DNA of 64,000 nucleotides, from NCBI RefSeq assembly GCF_918797505.1, contig NC_092800.1:7528631-7592630 (forward strand), read 5' to 3'. Source of the stretch: Bemisia tabaci (Eukaryota > Arthropoda > Insecta > Hemiptera > Aleyrodidae). The translations under genes and the position numbers were made by a program. This document shows, piece by piece, positions 33,363 to 44,297 of this stretch (position 1 is its first letter; each line of letters starts with the position of its first letter). The notes under the pieces are model-generated. The model had not been told where the DNA came from, did not search any database, and saw nothing but the letters and a program-made list of their open reading frames with translations.

Positions 33363-34134
33363 AGCTTCAAATGGGGAAATATTGATCACTCACATCTTGC
33401 CACTGATCTTCTCCGTGGAGAACTAATAGTAAGCTACTCGAAGAACATTTAGTTAACTCGCTGCTTACTTTGACTGAACCTTCAAATGGTGTGTCATTTT
33501 GCCGGTGGATATGACCCATTTCAAATTTGACTTCGATTATACAACGGGAAGGCAGCATATACCTAGGATCGCAAATAAAGCGAATAAAATGTTTATTTAA
33601 AAATCTGAGGTTTACTCGACTTAGTAAGCTTTTATTGAACCTTAAATGGACTACATTTTGCAATTTGGAACTATAAATTCTAGCCCGGTTTAAAAACAAC
33701 GTATGTGCCAATAGTTTCCCTGTGCACATAAGTGTTTTTCCAGAGGAGCCAGAATTTATAGTTCCAAATTGCAAAATGCAGTCCAAATGATGTTGAGCCG
33801 CTATTTTTTTCGCCGCTAAATGAATATCGTTCATTTAAAGTTCGCCTTCAATTTCATCGTACATAGGTAACAAACGTACTGGGGAGCGCGAATTCTCCTG
33901 CGTTAAAAAAGTTACGAAGTTATCTACTCCTAAAACACATCTATCTTGCTCCATAAACGTTGATAGATTAAATATAGACAATGCGTGAGCCCACTCGTAG
34001 ATACCATGCATTTGAGGTTCGCCTTCAATTTTGCCGAGTAGGCAACAAACGCACCAGGAAGCGACTGTTAAAAAACACACTAGCTGCCTGTAAGCTTTGC
34101 ATTTCCTTAGTAACTTCTGAGAAAATTGCAGCAT
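33363..34134. other. MITE remnants and two module-like repeats
   Basis: A partial family B end lies at 33,363-33,411. A complete family E MITE lies at 33,646-33,786 (GGACTACATTTTGCAA on the left, TTGCAAAATGCAGTCC on the right). Two related segments start TTCGCCTTCAATTT at 33,840 and 34,019 and resemble degenerate modules. The long minus-strand frames here cross these repeats and are not called as genes. Confidence 0.5.
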
Positions 34135-34799
34135 GAAAATTTCTTATTTTCCCAATGTAGGAAATAGTTAGTTAGTTAGTTAGTAAGTATAATTTTAAGA
34201 CATTCAGCGTCTCAGGCTATAAACGTCTTTACAGATAATTTTGAAAATGGGAGTATAAACGAAAATTTAGATTTTTAAATTAAGAGAGGTGAAGAGTTTT
34301 AGAATTTTGGTGGTAATATTGGGTTCATCGCATGTAAGTGGATTTGTATTTCTGTTGATTGTAGGGGAGATAATCCTCATAATTTAGAGTGAATCATTCG
34401 TACTTTAACTTTCAACCTGGGCAAATATGGATAATTTTTCTTCAGTTTTTTTCTCTTCAAAATAGATTTTGTGAGGACTGTGTGCGGGATAGGATTAATA
34501 TAACAAATACCATCTTTTCCTCTACCACTGTTTTATCTAAAGTGACGAACATAATTTGCACTTTGTCTTTCTCTGCATGCACCATTTATAAGGCCAATGT
34601 AAGAAAAGTCATGATGTACATGTTCTCATGACGACATTCACCACGGACTCACCAAGGAAATGCCAAAGAAATTACTGGACTTATAGGGGTGCATTAGGGA
34701 CAGATTTTGTTATTTTCTCGTAATCAATCCTCGTTAGAAACAAGTGTTGAATTTTTTATTTTTTTATAAACATAAAAGTATAACATTTTAATAAGACAG
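34135..34799. other. Non-coding sequence, nothing recognised
   Basis: Only a short GTTA repeat near 34,165-34,180 stands out. Confidence 0.35.
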
Positions 34800-35080
34800 C
34801 TATAGAGGAAACTGTTAAAATTCACTAAAAAGAAAACCCTTTTTTGGTAGAATTTACAAGAGAGAAAATCTTACCTAATTTTTCCAGAAACCTCTGAGAA
34901 GATCTGCTGTAGTTTTTCAACACGAAAAATTCTTTTTAAAAAAGTGTCAACAAAAAAATAAAATAAAACCTATAACAGTTTTTTCAGAGCTACAACGTAA
35001 ATTGTATTAAAAGTAAATCTTACTTAAAAACACTGCAAAAGGGTTTCCTTTTTCGTGAATTTCAACAATTTCCTCTACAG
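34800..35080. mobile_element. MITE with CTATAGAGGAAA ends
   Basis: Inverted arms of about 50 bp start CTATAGAGGAAACTGTT on the left and its near-complement ends AATTTCCTCTACAG on the right. The arms include AAATTCAC and AAACCC blocks. 281 bp, non-coding. Confidence 0.75.
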
Positions 35081-35100
35081 TTTTTGAAATCTGAACCATC

Positions 35101-35457
35101 AAAACTCGGTTCTGTGACACGCTGAAATTCCTTGGTCGGACACAAGTTTCAGCTGAAAGAAATTTGCAGGTTGTGGCGTCTTTATGGTGTTTATTTGAGG
35201 AACAATAGGAACAGGATGCGTCTAAATCTCCGCAGAAGTTTCCGGAAAAATTTCAGTCTCCACAGACCTCGGCGCAAAAACAGGCCTCTTATTTGCCGGC
35301 CGCGGCGGCTGCTGCAGCACCCCCTGGACCCGCTGCTGCTGCTGCTGCGGCTGAAAAAGAAACGAAACCAAACAAAAAAATTAAAAATCTCGCACAATTG
35401 ACAATGCCAAGACCAGATGAACTGGAACACCCTATAACGCTTCAAAATTTCACTTGA
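35101..35457 (+). pseudogene. Ala-rich protein C-terminus with a nonsense codon (retrocopy or dead exon)
   Basis: One + strand frame runs 118 codons to TGA at 35,455, broken only by a TAG at 35,206-35,208. It reads FCDTLKFLGRTQVSAERNLQ, then VVASLWCLFEEQ and the TAG, then EQDASKSPQKFPEKFQSPQ. After an alanine tract it continues KKIKNLAQLTMPRPDELEHP and ITLQNFT. The composition is clearly that of a real protein on both sides of the stop. No good splice acceptor precedes it. An 11-A run about 70 bp after the stop could be a retrocopy tail. I do not recognise the parent. Another frame over the same DNA is Leu/Arg-rich and is a shadow. Confidence 0.5.
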
Positions 35458-36059
35458 AGCCGCCTGTTTATTGTGTTAATGGGTGAAAATTTCACATCGA
35501 AAATATCAGGAAATGTTCATCAAATCTAAAAAAAAAAATCACACAAAATTTCAAAAGAAACTCTGCAGCCACTTTTGAGAAAATGCATCAGTTGTCAAAC
35601 AAAACTCAGTAACTCTGCAACGCAACTAACAATACGCTATTCGAACAAGAAAATGGATCGAAAAGGCTTTATATTAAAGGAAAAAAGGAAAAAAAACTGC
35701 ATTGATACAGCTGTCAAATATTCGACAGAAGTGTCATTATTAGCCAAATACGAATACATTTTATCTAAAAGGAAATTCATTTTGGCAAACAATCATTAAA
35801 GTTGCCATAAATTTGCAACATTTTTGGGCCAATGTCACTGAAGATGAACCGCGGGCACTCCAAATCCGCGAATAATCGAGATTCTATCGCACGTTTTTAA
35901 CATACGTATGATCTAGGACACTAGCGTGTGTTTCTCGGTCATAAATTTTGATATCGATTTTTCGGTTCACGGACAACTGACGAATAGCTCCTAAAAAACT
36001 TGCCTTCGTTCGTGCCATTGAGATCCCTTTTCTCGAGGATGGTCATATATACATAGCAT
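35458..36059. other. Non-coding sequence, nothing recognised
   Basis: No supported feature other than the A11 run near 35,528. Confidence 0.3.
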
Positions 36060-36225
36060 CAGTGGCGAAGCGTGAATGATCGATTAGCGATATTTCCCCA
36101 TTCGGAGCTATAGTAAAGAATCGATTGGTCAAGGTATTCGTCGCAAACACCCAGTTTATCGATCCTATTCCATAGGTTTCAATGGCAAATCTATCGATAT
36201 AATACAAAACACGCCACGACTTCTG
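36060..36225. mobile_element. Palindromic hAT-type MITE family B, copy 3
   Basis: From CAGTGGCGAAGCGTG to CACGCCACGACTTCTG, 166 bp. It is more diverged than the other two copies and its flanking 8-mers do not match. Confidence 0.7.
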
Positions 36226-37025
36226 ATATGCAAGATGACGCCCGTTGATATGCAACTCTGTTTATCGAGAACAAATTGAAAGCATCATAAACTAGATAGA
36301 AAGGCTAGTGGAACGGTGAACTCGAAATAAAATAATATTTTGTGCCAGTGTTTTTTTTTCTTCTTGTATTTTCCCCACCCCTTTCCTCTCCCTCTCCTCT
36401 TTTGTTCTCGCATTTGTAAAGGGGTATACGTACTATCCGTAAATACACGCTGAGTTGAACAAGTTGGAACAAGATTTGAATGTGTAACGACCTATCCTCC
36501 TTTTCATGGTCTTCAAGCAAAAGCAAAGTGCCGATTTAAAGGTCGCAACGCCGGTGCCAATGAAGGAAGTGCAAGTGAAAGGATAAAAGGCAAAAATGGT
36601 AGGCGCGGTAGAACCTTAAAGCTCCTCCGTTCAGCTCCACACACGCTGGAAAATCGTTTTGCTTTACATCGTGCTATTTCTGAAAGTGCTCCTCAAACAA
36701 GGAAATATCGTACTTTTAAACAAGCAGGTTTTTTTCTGCATGCTTTGCTCATTTCCATGCCACTTACATCCTACCATACCTATTTTGCACCAAATCTGTA
36801 TTCGTTTCGACACCATCTCTCCTTCCAGGATCTATTAGATCACTCTCCATATTTTTGGAGGACAATTGCTGAGGAACACAGCCACGGCATTCATCTACAA
36901 CTAAATTACCCTTTATTTCATGTGAAAACGATTTCACCAGCTAATATTCTTACCTATTACAGATGAAGCTGTTGAACTTTACAAAAAAACTAGTAAGAAA
37001 CTAGATTAGTAGTCTACTGGTATTT
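36226..37025. other. Non-coding sequence, nothing recognised
   Basis: An open + strand frame at 36,745-36,966 has no recognisable protein or splice context. A pyrimidine-rich stretch lies at 36,350-36,410. Confidence 0.3.
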
Positions 37026-37275
37026 CTGCTTTACTAAGGAAGAGCGAAATATGAGTCCTTAGACGTTGCAAAATTTCCTATGATAAAATAAGCATTTTTA
37101 GGGAAACTTACGAATAGTTTTCTTCCAATTTTTCTCAGGAATTTATACGCATAATATTAGCTGAAATGCCTGAACATTTCAAGAACGATAATAAAAAATT
37201 CCTCGAACATAAATATTCTTTAGAGGAAATTTGGCAGCGTCCATTTGTTCTTACAAAGTTTTCCACAGCTTGGCA
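37026..37275. mobile_element. MITE family A, copy 6
   Basis: From CTTTACTAAGGAAGAGCG to a terminal TTTTCCACAGCTTGGCAG, with GTTGCAAAATTTCC and GAAATTTGGCAGCG inner arms. Confidence 0.6.
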
Positions 37276-37349
37276 GACTTCATTTTCTTCTTTTCAATCA
37301 GGAATTAAACTCCTAGAGAACAACCTTAGGAGTTGATAAAGATTGAAAG

Positions 37350-37612
37350 CTAACCGGACCACGTTTAAAGAGGAACCAAGCCTCATCAGCTATTGTCAAT
37401 TTTAACTGAGCAATATGATTTTTTATAAGAGAACGTTTGTGCGGATTTCTTCAGAGCTTTTCAGGAATTTGCTTCAGACTATGCAGAAAATTCACTGAAT
37501 TTGCACAAAAATCCGCACAACCGGTCTCACGTAAAAAATTAAACTGCCCAATTAAATTTGGCAATAACTGATGTGACTTTGGTCCTTTCTAATTAACGCG
37601 GTCGGACTAGAA
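37350..37612. mobile_element. MITE with CTAACCGGACCACGTT-type arms
   Basis: The left arm (CCGGACCACGTT, GGAACCAAGCCTCATCAG, TTGTGCGGATTT) is mirrored by the right arm ending CGCGGTCGGACTAG. A half-copy lies at about 12,535. Confidence 0.6.
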
Positions 37613-37825
37613 CCAGCCTAACTGTATTTCACGTCACCAGACGCTTCCTTGTCTCGTGTTTTTACGGTGAAACGAAGCAACATGACGCTTTGAAACTCTC
37701 TGAGACTTTACTTCAGATTGTAAAGAATGTATCAAAAACATGTCAAAGCAGAATTTTGACTATACTTTTTTGTCAACGATATGATAGGAGATTACGCAAC
37801 GTCTGACGTAGTTAGGCTGATTATA
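37612..37825. mobile_element. MITE with AGCCTAACT ends
   Basis: CAGCCTAACTGTATTTCACGTC on the left is mirrored by GACGTAGTTAGGCTG on the right. About 210 bp. Confidence 0.55.
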
Positions 37826-38214
37826 TAGATTAAATTTAGCAATAAGGAGCCGCTATTTCTGGCTCATTTCAGTAACAACATATCGACGGTGAAACTACCA
37901 AACCACGTATCTCGGTTTGCGACGTCGCAGACTTCCTGTCATACTTTATTTTTTAAATGAAAAACTACTTAACATCCAGTCTTGAAAATTTCTGTGATTT
38001 TTCCTCTTTGTGCGGAGAAAATTCCGTGAAAATTTCAAGGAATGACATTGATTTGGTCTACTTCAAAAAAATAAAATGTGAGCGTAGATTTTTAAACACC
38101 GCAAACGAGATACGTGGTTTGGTAGTTTCACCGTCGATATATGCCATTGGTTTCCCTATGCAGATATGCGCATTTATAGGAGAGCCAAAGATAGTGGTTC
38201 CTTATTAGTAATCC
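37826..38214. mobile_element. MITE family E split by a family C MITE
   Basis: Family E sequence (AATAAGGAGCCGCTATTTCT, GGCTCATTTCAG) stops at 37,882 and resumes at 38,138 (TGCCATTGGTTTCCCTATGC ... ATAGTGGTTCCTTA). The 255-bp family C element lies between. Intact copies of E (38,228 and 39,752) are continuous at this point. Confidence 0.75.
37883..38137. mobile_element. MITE family C, copy 3, with TA duplication
   Basis: Begins TCGACGGTGAAACTACC and ends GGTAGTTTCACCGTCGA, 255 bp, flanked by TA on each side (37,881-37,882 and 38,138-38,139). Confidence 0.85.
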
Positions 38215-38227
38215 ATATTAGGAGCCG

Positions 38228-38377
38228 TCCAAAGACAGATTACATTTTGCAATAAGGAATCACTATTTCTGGCTCATTTCAGAAACAACATGTATGCCGT
38301 TGGTTTCCCAATGCAGAAAAGTTTTTTAACAGAATAGCCAGAGATAGTGGTTCCTTATTTCAAAATGTAATCCAAAT
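38228..38377. mobile_element. MITE family E, intact copy
   Basis: Arms GATTACATTTTGCAATAAGG and CCTTATTTCAAAATGTAATC are inverted, with ACTATTTCTGGCTC and GCCAGAGATAGT inside. About 150 bp. Confidence 0.75.
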
Positions 38378-38435
38378 TAGACACCGGTTTTGATACCTTA
38401 TTTCATCTGCACATAAATTGAGAGCTGATTCTTAC

Positions 38436-38682
38436 CGCCTCCAGGATAGTAGTGAGGGTATCCGTAGCCATACGGATGGTAACCATAGTAAGCAGGGTAG
38501 GCTTTAGGTGAATCAACGCTTAGGGCAAAACCGAGGCCGAAATCGAAACTTTTTGCGATTTTTTTAAAACCAAGTCCGAGCCCAAGTCCAACACTCTCGT
38601 CGGTTTTTAAGCTCTCGCCGGATTCAAGAGGTGCGCAAGCTACCATAGCGATGACGGCCATCAAGCAAACTGAAATCCTCAT
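38436..38682 (-). CDS. Secreted Gly/Tyr/Pro-rich peptide, coding exon 1 (family CAP-x)
   Basis: ATG at 38,682 in the context AG|ATCATG, after acceptor ATTTCGACAG. Residues 1-17 are a signal peptide (MRISVCLMAVIAMVACA). The sequence continues PLESGESLKTDESV, a GLGLGLGFKKIAKSFDFG stretch and AYPAYYGYHPYGYGYPHYYP. A phase-1 donor (GGC G|GTAAGA) follows 82 codons. The PLESGES motif and ATCATG context are shared with the 31.2 kb gene. The second coding exon was not identified; the sequence to the left is packed with MITEs. The Lys-containing Gly/Leu/Phe segment could be amphipathic, but no function is assigned. Confidence 0.65.
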
Positions 38683-38731
38683 GATCTGTCGAAATAAAAT
38701 GTGAAGTTAATTAAAAAAGTAAAAAAGGAGA

Positions 38732-38959
38732 TGCTGAGGGAAAACGTCGTATGAGCTTCCGATTGTCACCGAATTTCCGCCGATGGGATAATTATTCTTT
38801 CGGGAAGTTGTGAGTGTCTTCCCTGAAACATTTCAGACACTGAAAATCTCTGAAATATTGAAAACAAAATAATTCACTCGTTCCTCAACATATTCATGTT
38901 TTATCAGAGGAAATTCGGCGACGCCTGAGAATTTCAACGGCGCGTCTTCCGCAGTGCGA
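38732..38959. mobile_element. MITE family A, copy 7
   Basis: From GCTGAGGGAAAACGTCGTA to GGCGCGTCTTCCGCAGTGCG, just upstream of the 38.7 kb peptide gene on its strand. Confidence 0.6.
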
Positions 38960-39169
38960 TCAAAAAGTCTAACGCGAAAATGCAATTAACGATGGAATTA
39001 CATTGATTTTACACCATCTTGCAGTAAGCAATGCACATACATGTATTTGCAATGCAAAGAAAAATCGCAAATTATTCCATTTTAACGTAACATGGTTTTC
39101 AAAGAAGGAAACCCCTTCAATTAGTATTATAGGCAACGTATACAACACTATTATTCAGCTAGGATAGAG

Positions 39170-39290
39170 CAGCGGCTTGATTGTTAAATCGATATCGAAT
39201 GACCTTAATAGATAAAAAGTATCGCCAAGATAGGGATTTATCGATTAGTAACATTCGATAACGATTCAACAATCGACCCTCTGGTATAAT
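39170..39290. mobile_element. Short foldback with ATCGATATCGAATG core
   Basis: GATTGTTAAATCGATATCG on the left is mirrored by TTCGATAACGATTCAACAATC on the right. A relative lies at 11,499-11,608. Confidence 0.5.
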
Positions 39291-39369
39291 ATCGTTATGC
39301 ACTCACAAGCGGTTGCAACTTGCGTTACCCGAGAAACCGTCCAAAGGCCAAAAAAAAACGTTTAGTATT

Positions 39370-39626
39370 CTGCCTTGCTAAGGAAAAACGCCGTATGAAC
39401 ATTTGAGAGTTGCCAAATTGCCCCGGATATAACATGTATTTTTGAAGAAAATTGTGCGTATTTTTCCTTGAAATCTTCAGACGTTTTAGATAAAATTGCG
39501 AACAAAATTGTCAGAAAAAAACTGAGGAAAAATGTACACAATTTTCATAGTAAATTAGATTTCTATTGAAGGAAATATGACAACGTCTGAAGGCTCATGC
39601 GGCGTTCTTCCTATAGCACGTGGCAG
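39370..39626. mobile_element. MITE family A, copy 8 (best preserved)
   Basis: Ends CTGCCTTGCTAAGGAAAAAC and GTTCTTCCTATAGCACGTGG then CAG. TATT flanks both sides and may be a 4-bp duplication. Confidence 0.7.
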
Positions 39627-39751
39627 TATTGCTAGAGATATTTTTCGTTTTAAGGACACGATAATCGACGTCATTCACCTCGAATGTGCAGAAAATCTTT
39701 TTTTCCACCTTCGATTTATTCACCAATGATTTACGCATGTACAGTACAATT

Positions 39752-39888
39752 GGATTACATTTTGCAACGAGGAACCACTATTTCTGGCCCATTTTAGAAA
39801 AAACATACATGCCATTGGTTTCCCTATACAAATATGTGCTTTCATGGAAGAGCCAGAGATAGTAGCTCCTTCTTGCACAATGTAATCC
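39752..39888. mobile_element. MITE family E, copy 4
   Basis: GGATTACATTTTGCAACGAG on the left is mirrored by TTGCACAATGTAATCC on the right, 137 bp. Confidence 0.7.
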
Positions 39889-42394
39889 AGTTATTATTCT
39901 TACTCCACTTGCGATTGAACCTCTTTAATAGAAAAAAAGTGAAAAAGACTGTATTTTCTATCACAGCGGTGGATGACTTTAATGAATACGCTTTTAGAAA
40001 GACTTCTTCACTACTTATCACCAACTTCCTACTTCCGTTAGTTAGACTGAAGTCGCCCGAAGCGTTTGAACTGACATAATTTTTACGAAATCACATATTG
40101 ACCAAATTCTCTATTATACGCAATTTATCCATTATATCTTCGTGAAAAATTTTCTTCATGCCGAATTATTTTCTCTCAACAAAAATATTTAAAACATAAC
40201 TCCGGTAATTGAAAATTGATCAGAATTAGTGACGTAATTTTTATTTTATACTGCGGCGGTGTATCATTTGGTGTAAAAGCATGGACAAATAATAATTAGA
40301 ACATTTTAAAAGAATCGTAAAAGCCCCCTAGAGGGAAGATGAAAAAGGGATCGATGAAAGTATAAAAAACGGGACTAAATGATTTGATCAAATTGACTCA
40401 AAGGAATCGCGCTCATTTTCGCGTCTGAACGGGTTCGCCCCTTAAAGTCCCGGTTATTCGCCGCGCACGGACGAAAAAAATCTTAGTCCTTACAACTCTC
40501 ATTGCTCATGGTGATTTTCAAGTTTTTACCTACACTTCTAGTCGCAGTAACAATTTTAATTTTGTAATTTGAAGAAAATGGGGAAACTTCGAAAAAAAAT
40601 TGCAAAACTTGAATTTGGTGGTTTTAGACAAAACTGAGAGCCCGGAAAACCGGGAAAATTGATTTCCCAAAAGACGGACTTGGACTCCATCATGAGCATC
40701 ATGGGATCAAAGATTAATTTCCATTACGGCAAGTGACTTTTAGTGATATTTTGCCTTATCTATTGATGACCTGGAAGAAAGGCTGGTGGTAGAGCTGCAT
40801 TTCAAAAATTTTGTAAAAGAATGGGAAAAAAACCCCAAATCAATTTGGCCAGGTATTTTTAAAGATGACAGGTGAATGAAAATTTCGGGCTTGGCGTTTC
40901 ATGTATATTATTTAGATTGCCAACGTATTATTGTTAGATTGTTTAAATTATATTAGATTACCTGTGTCATTGTGAGAGAGTAGCAGAGTCCGGTAATATT
41001 AGCACGACTGAGAGCCGACTGTAACTACAGAAGTCAACTGACTTAATGTTTTTGAGCGGAAACAGGTCAAAAATCTTGTTTTATCTCCGAGCGGATCAGT
41101 TTATTTTCGAGAACCATTAAAAACGCATTATCCGAGCGAGGAATTAAAATATTCTGCCAGCGCGGGGGATGAACCTATCTTTTCCTAGCCGCGTCGCGAC
41201 GCCGTGGAATATTTGCGATGACATGACCCCTGGGGAGGATGTAGTTTAGGTCATAATTCTGTGTCGGCGTGGGGCACGGCACAAATACCTAGGTACTTTG
41301 TTTTATGTGCAGTCAGTATGTTATCCGAAAACCTTCATTTGTGAAAAGTAGGTGATGAGTCGTTGAAATGGTATAAAATAGAGGAATAAAATATGTGATG
41401 GAGTTAGGTGTAAATCGGATCGAGTTAAGAGGGTTAGGCACCCTAAAGGAAAGGTTCTTTTTCCTTACAGATACGAAAACCTAATTTCTCTGGGGATTAC
41501 TTGTATTAATAAATATAACATTTCCTGAAATTTTGGTCAAGCGGGTTGCATACTCGTGCCCTAGACACTGGAATTTAGACAAAACAGTGTTTTGGTGGAA
41601 ATGGCGCGATGTACATTGAACGCATTCCGGTTTAAGTATTGTAATGACTTCAATGTTTTATATCATTATGTATAACTGCATAGAGTGATGTGACACTTGT
41701 GACAGATAAAAATTTTAATTATGACCACACAAAGAACTTTTTTTGTGTTTCCCTTATTTCCCCTCATGCTTTGACTTTGAAATAATGTTCACATAATAAT
41801 CTGGATGTATTACATTAATAATATTCCTCCGCCAAATCATAGAGCATAATTTTACGGGTTTTTTTTATTTTTTATTTTAACAAAAAAAAAGGAAGTTTCT
41901 AGGTGCAATAGAACCCAGATTAGACCATTTCCTAATCACAAGGCGTAATTGATTTTTTTACTGGATTGCGCAACTTCAGAAATTATTTAAAAATCTCCTA
42001 GACCTTTTAAAAAGAATGTAAATACATCTTCTTGTTTAGTGCGATATGTACTATGAAATAAGGAAACATTTTTTATTTTTTAATTTTTTTTTTTTTTTTG
42101 GTGTCTTACCTCCTTAAACAGAAATGTACCAAGTCACATCAAGTATAAATCAGGATGTTTGAATCTAGGGTTTGATGATGTATCCCGAATATAAGACTCA
42201 ATGATAAGTACAAAGTTTAATGACCATTTTCACGTTGAAAGTATTTTTTCACTACTTTGAATTTTCGTCAGGAGGACAATTGCGAACAGCTGACTTTTTT
42301 CCCCCAAAGTATGCGACTCGATGCGTTCCTGTTATACTCAGCCCGAATGATCTTTGAGTTCAAAAAATAAGAGTATAATTTGGTTGGTTAAAGT
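39889..42394. other. Non-coding sequence, nothing recognised
   Basis: 2.5 kb without a supportable gene or structured repeat. A TGTGAGAGAG stretch and several A/T runs (for example near 42,080) are the only landmarks. Confidence 0.4.
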
Positions 42395-42688
42395 CTATTC
42401 TGTACAATTTTCTACAGGAACATCCAAACATACACTAAACCGGCGTTTTTCCTGAACACGGCAATGCTCCGCTTGTAGATAGCTCGTCTGCTTGTCTACT
42501 CTCCAAAACGCCTGCAACATAGGCAACCAACAGTGCGTTTCATCGATGTGTTTACACATTTCCCGCCCTCGAGTGGTACACACATCATTAGCATTGTGAG
42601 CGCACACACCAGTGAAACTTTCATAACGCTTCTTGAAAAAATAACTAATCAAACGGTCCATTAATGAGCGAAGCAGCCGACGGCGCAT
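42395..42688 (-). CDS. Candidate 97-residue Cys-containing frame, unsupported
   Basis: The - strand frame from ATG 42,688 has balanced composition: MRRRLLRSLMDRLISYFFKK, FTGVCAHNANDVCTTRGREM, ...FSVCLDVPVENCTE. It has seven cysteines, no signal peptide and no recognised domain. It has no poly(A) or splice support, so it may be chance. Confidence 0.2.
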   Translation of the reverse strand: MRRRLLRSLMDRLISYFFKKRYESFTGVCAHNANDVCTTRGREMCKHIDETHCWLPMLQAFWRVDKQTSYLQAEHCRVQEKRRFSVCLDVPVENCTE

Positions 42689-44001
42689 TTTATGAGAGAT
42701 CTTAACAACGTCTCTTAATTTTTTGTTCGGATGAGAGGACGGAAGAAGATTCAGATACCTAGATTTTAGATGGTGAGATTCCTCTGCAAGAAAATCGAGG
42801 AAAATTGTGCTTGGAAACAGTTATAAATCAGTGATGGTTTAGCATCTTTGATTACTCATCTATTCGCTTCAGACGGTTCAATACTATTAGCTTGTAGGAA
42901 TAGGATAATAATACCTTGCAAAAGTCCACGTGATCTGCTGAGAGTGCAAAAAATGGATCGATTTTTTTTGCTAATCGACGAAATTTCAGGAACGCACATC
43001 TTAGTTTGCAGATTTTCCGTCAAACATGTATTTTTTAGATGGAAAAGTACTTACGTCATTTATTGAAAATTTCCCAGATTTTTCTTTCCCGGGTGAAAAA
43101 AAATCTGAAAATTTCAAGCAGTAGCGTTGGTCTGTTCTCGTTTGATAAAATGAAATGCAAGCGGAAATTTTAAAATGTCGCAAACAAGATGGGTGCACTT
43201 TTCTGTTAATTTACCGACGTTTTTCGGCTCTCATTACAGAACCGTTTTCCTTTTTTCACACATCCAATAAAACTTTAGGTGAGAGTTAAAGCTTTGAAAT
43301 GCCACATACCTCATACCACATGCTTATCTTGAAACTTACACTCGAGGCGCAAAAATGAAAAGAAAAAGGAGATGAAGTTTTGCTGTTGAATTTTTCTTCC
43401 CCTTCACTCTTCTTTGCTCTTCTTCCTCTATTCTCCTTTTTTATTTTTCCTCTGCTTTTTATTACTTTCTCGCTCACCTCACGTAGAAGTAGTATTGTCA
43501 TCCCCAAAGAAAAAAGAAAAAAAGTTGAAATCCATCATTTCTAGGCGTTTGAAGGTGCCTGGAGTAAAAAAGAAAAAAAAAAAAAAACTTGAAAAAAAAA
43601 CTTGGAAAAAAAAAAACTTGAAAAAACATGTGTCCGTCCGTCAGAGGCGTCCCCCAAATCTGTGTGCAGCCATATCTCAAAATCGATTCGTTCAATTTCA
43701 TTCAAAATTTGCATGGAGACCCATATCTATGGTTTATTTTTAGTTTAACTTTTCCTAAGACCCGGAAGGCGAAACGATCACTTGGGTCAAAAAAACTCGA
43801 GACTAGGGTAAGAACAGAGTAATCTTGAATTGAGGAATGATTCGACATAATATACGAAAAAAATATCAGATTCTACCTGATTGATGACAACACATGAGAA
43901 AGGTTGTTTGATTTCAGGCACTGTTATTATCTACTTACACATGACGGCACTTGGATGTAAAAATACCACAGATGAAGCTTCGTTTTCCTTTCTTAAATCA
44001 C
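42689..44001. other. Diverged MITE C and low-complexity A/purine tracts
   Basis: A decayed family C copy spans about 42,975-43,218. Pyrimidine-rich then A-rich low-complexity DNA covers 43,400-43,630. Frames across it are Lys- or Phe-rich artefacts. Confidence 0.45.
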
Positions 44002-44297
44002 GGCGCCAGGATACGACTATTCGTACTCTATGGTTGTGCGTAATGCATGTGCAAAAATTGAAGGCTTCCCTCATTTTCACAGAAATAGCTACGTTTTCAT
44101 TTTTTACATCACGGCGCCAGGATACAACTATTCGTACTCCATGTTTGTCAGTGGTGCATGTGCAAAAATTGAAGGCGCGCCGGCTTGCCTCATTTTCACA
44201 GGAATAGCTTCGTTTTCCTTTCTTACATCACGGCACCAGGATACGACTATTCGTGTTCCATGGTTGTGCGTGGTGCATGTGCAAAAATTGAAGGCGC
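44002..44297 (+). repeat. Three tandem copies of the module (about 115-bp units)
   Basis: Modules at 44,002-44,065, 44,113-44,178 and 44,232-44,297. They run from GGCGCCAGGATAC through ACTATTCGT to AAAAATTGAAGGC. They are separated by related spacers of about 50 bp with TTTTCACAG(A/G)AATAGCT. Confidence 0.85.

Noticed and set aside
33367..34134. Two adjacent minus-strand frames of 155 and 99 codons
   Set aside because: The first contains a whole family E MITE and the second contains the module-like repeats, so the open frames are repeat by-products.
35132..35401. Leu/Arg-rich + strand frame
   Set aside because: It overlaps the better-composed Ala-rich frame one base out of phase and is a shadow of it.
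36911..36985. Possible short last exon for the 38.7 kb gene, reading ASSVIGKNISW before an AATAAA
   Set aside because: Only about 11 codons with a mediocre acceptor, and no similarity to the other second exons, so chance is likely.
42395..42688. Cysteine-bearing frame considered as a secreted defensin-like protein
   Set aside because: It lacks a signal peptide and any splice or poly(A) evidence. It is kept only as a very low confidence candidate.
43414..43743. Lys-rich and Phe-rich frames on the two strands
   Set aside because: Translation of A/purine low-complexity DNA.
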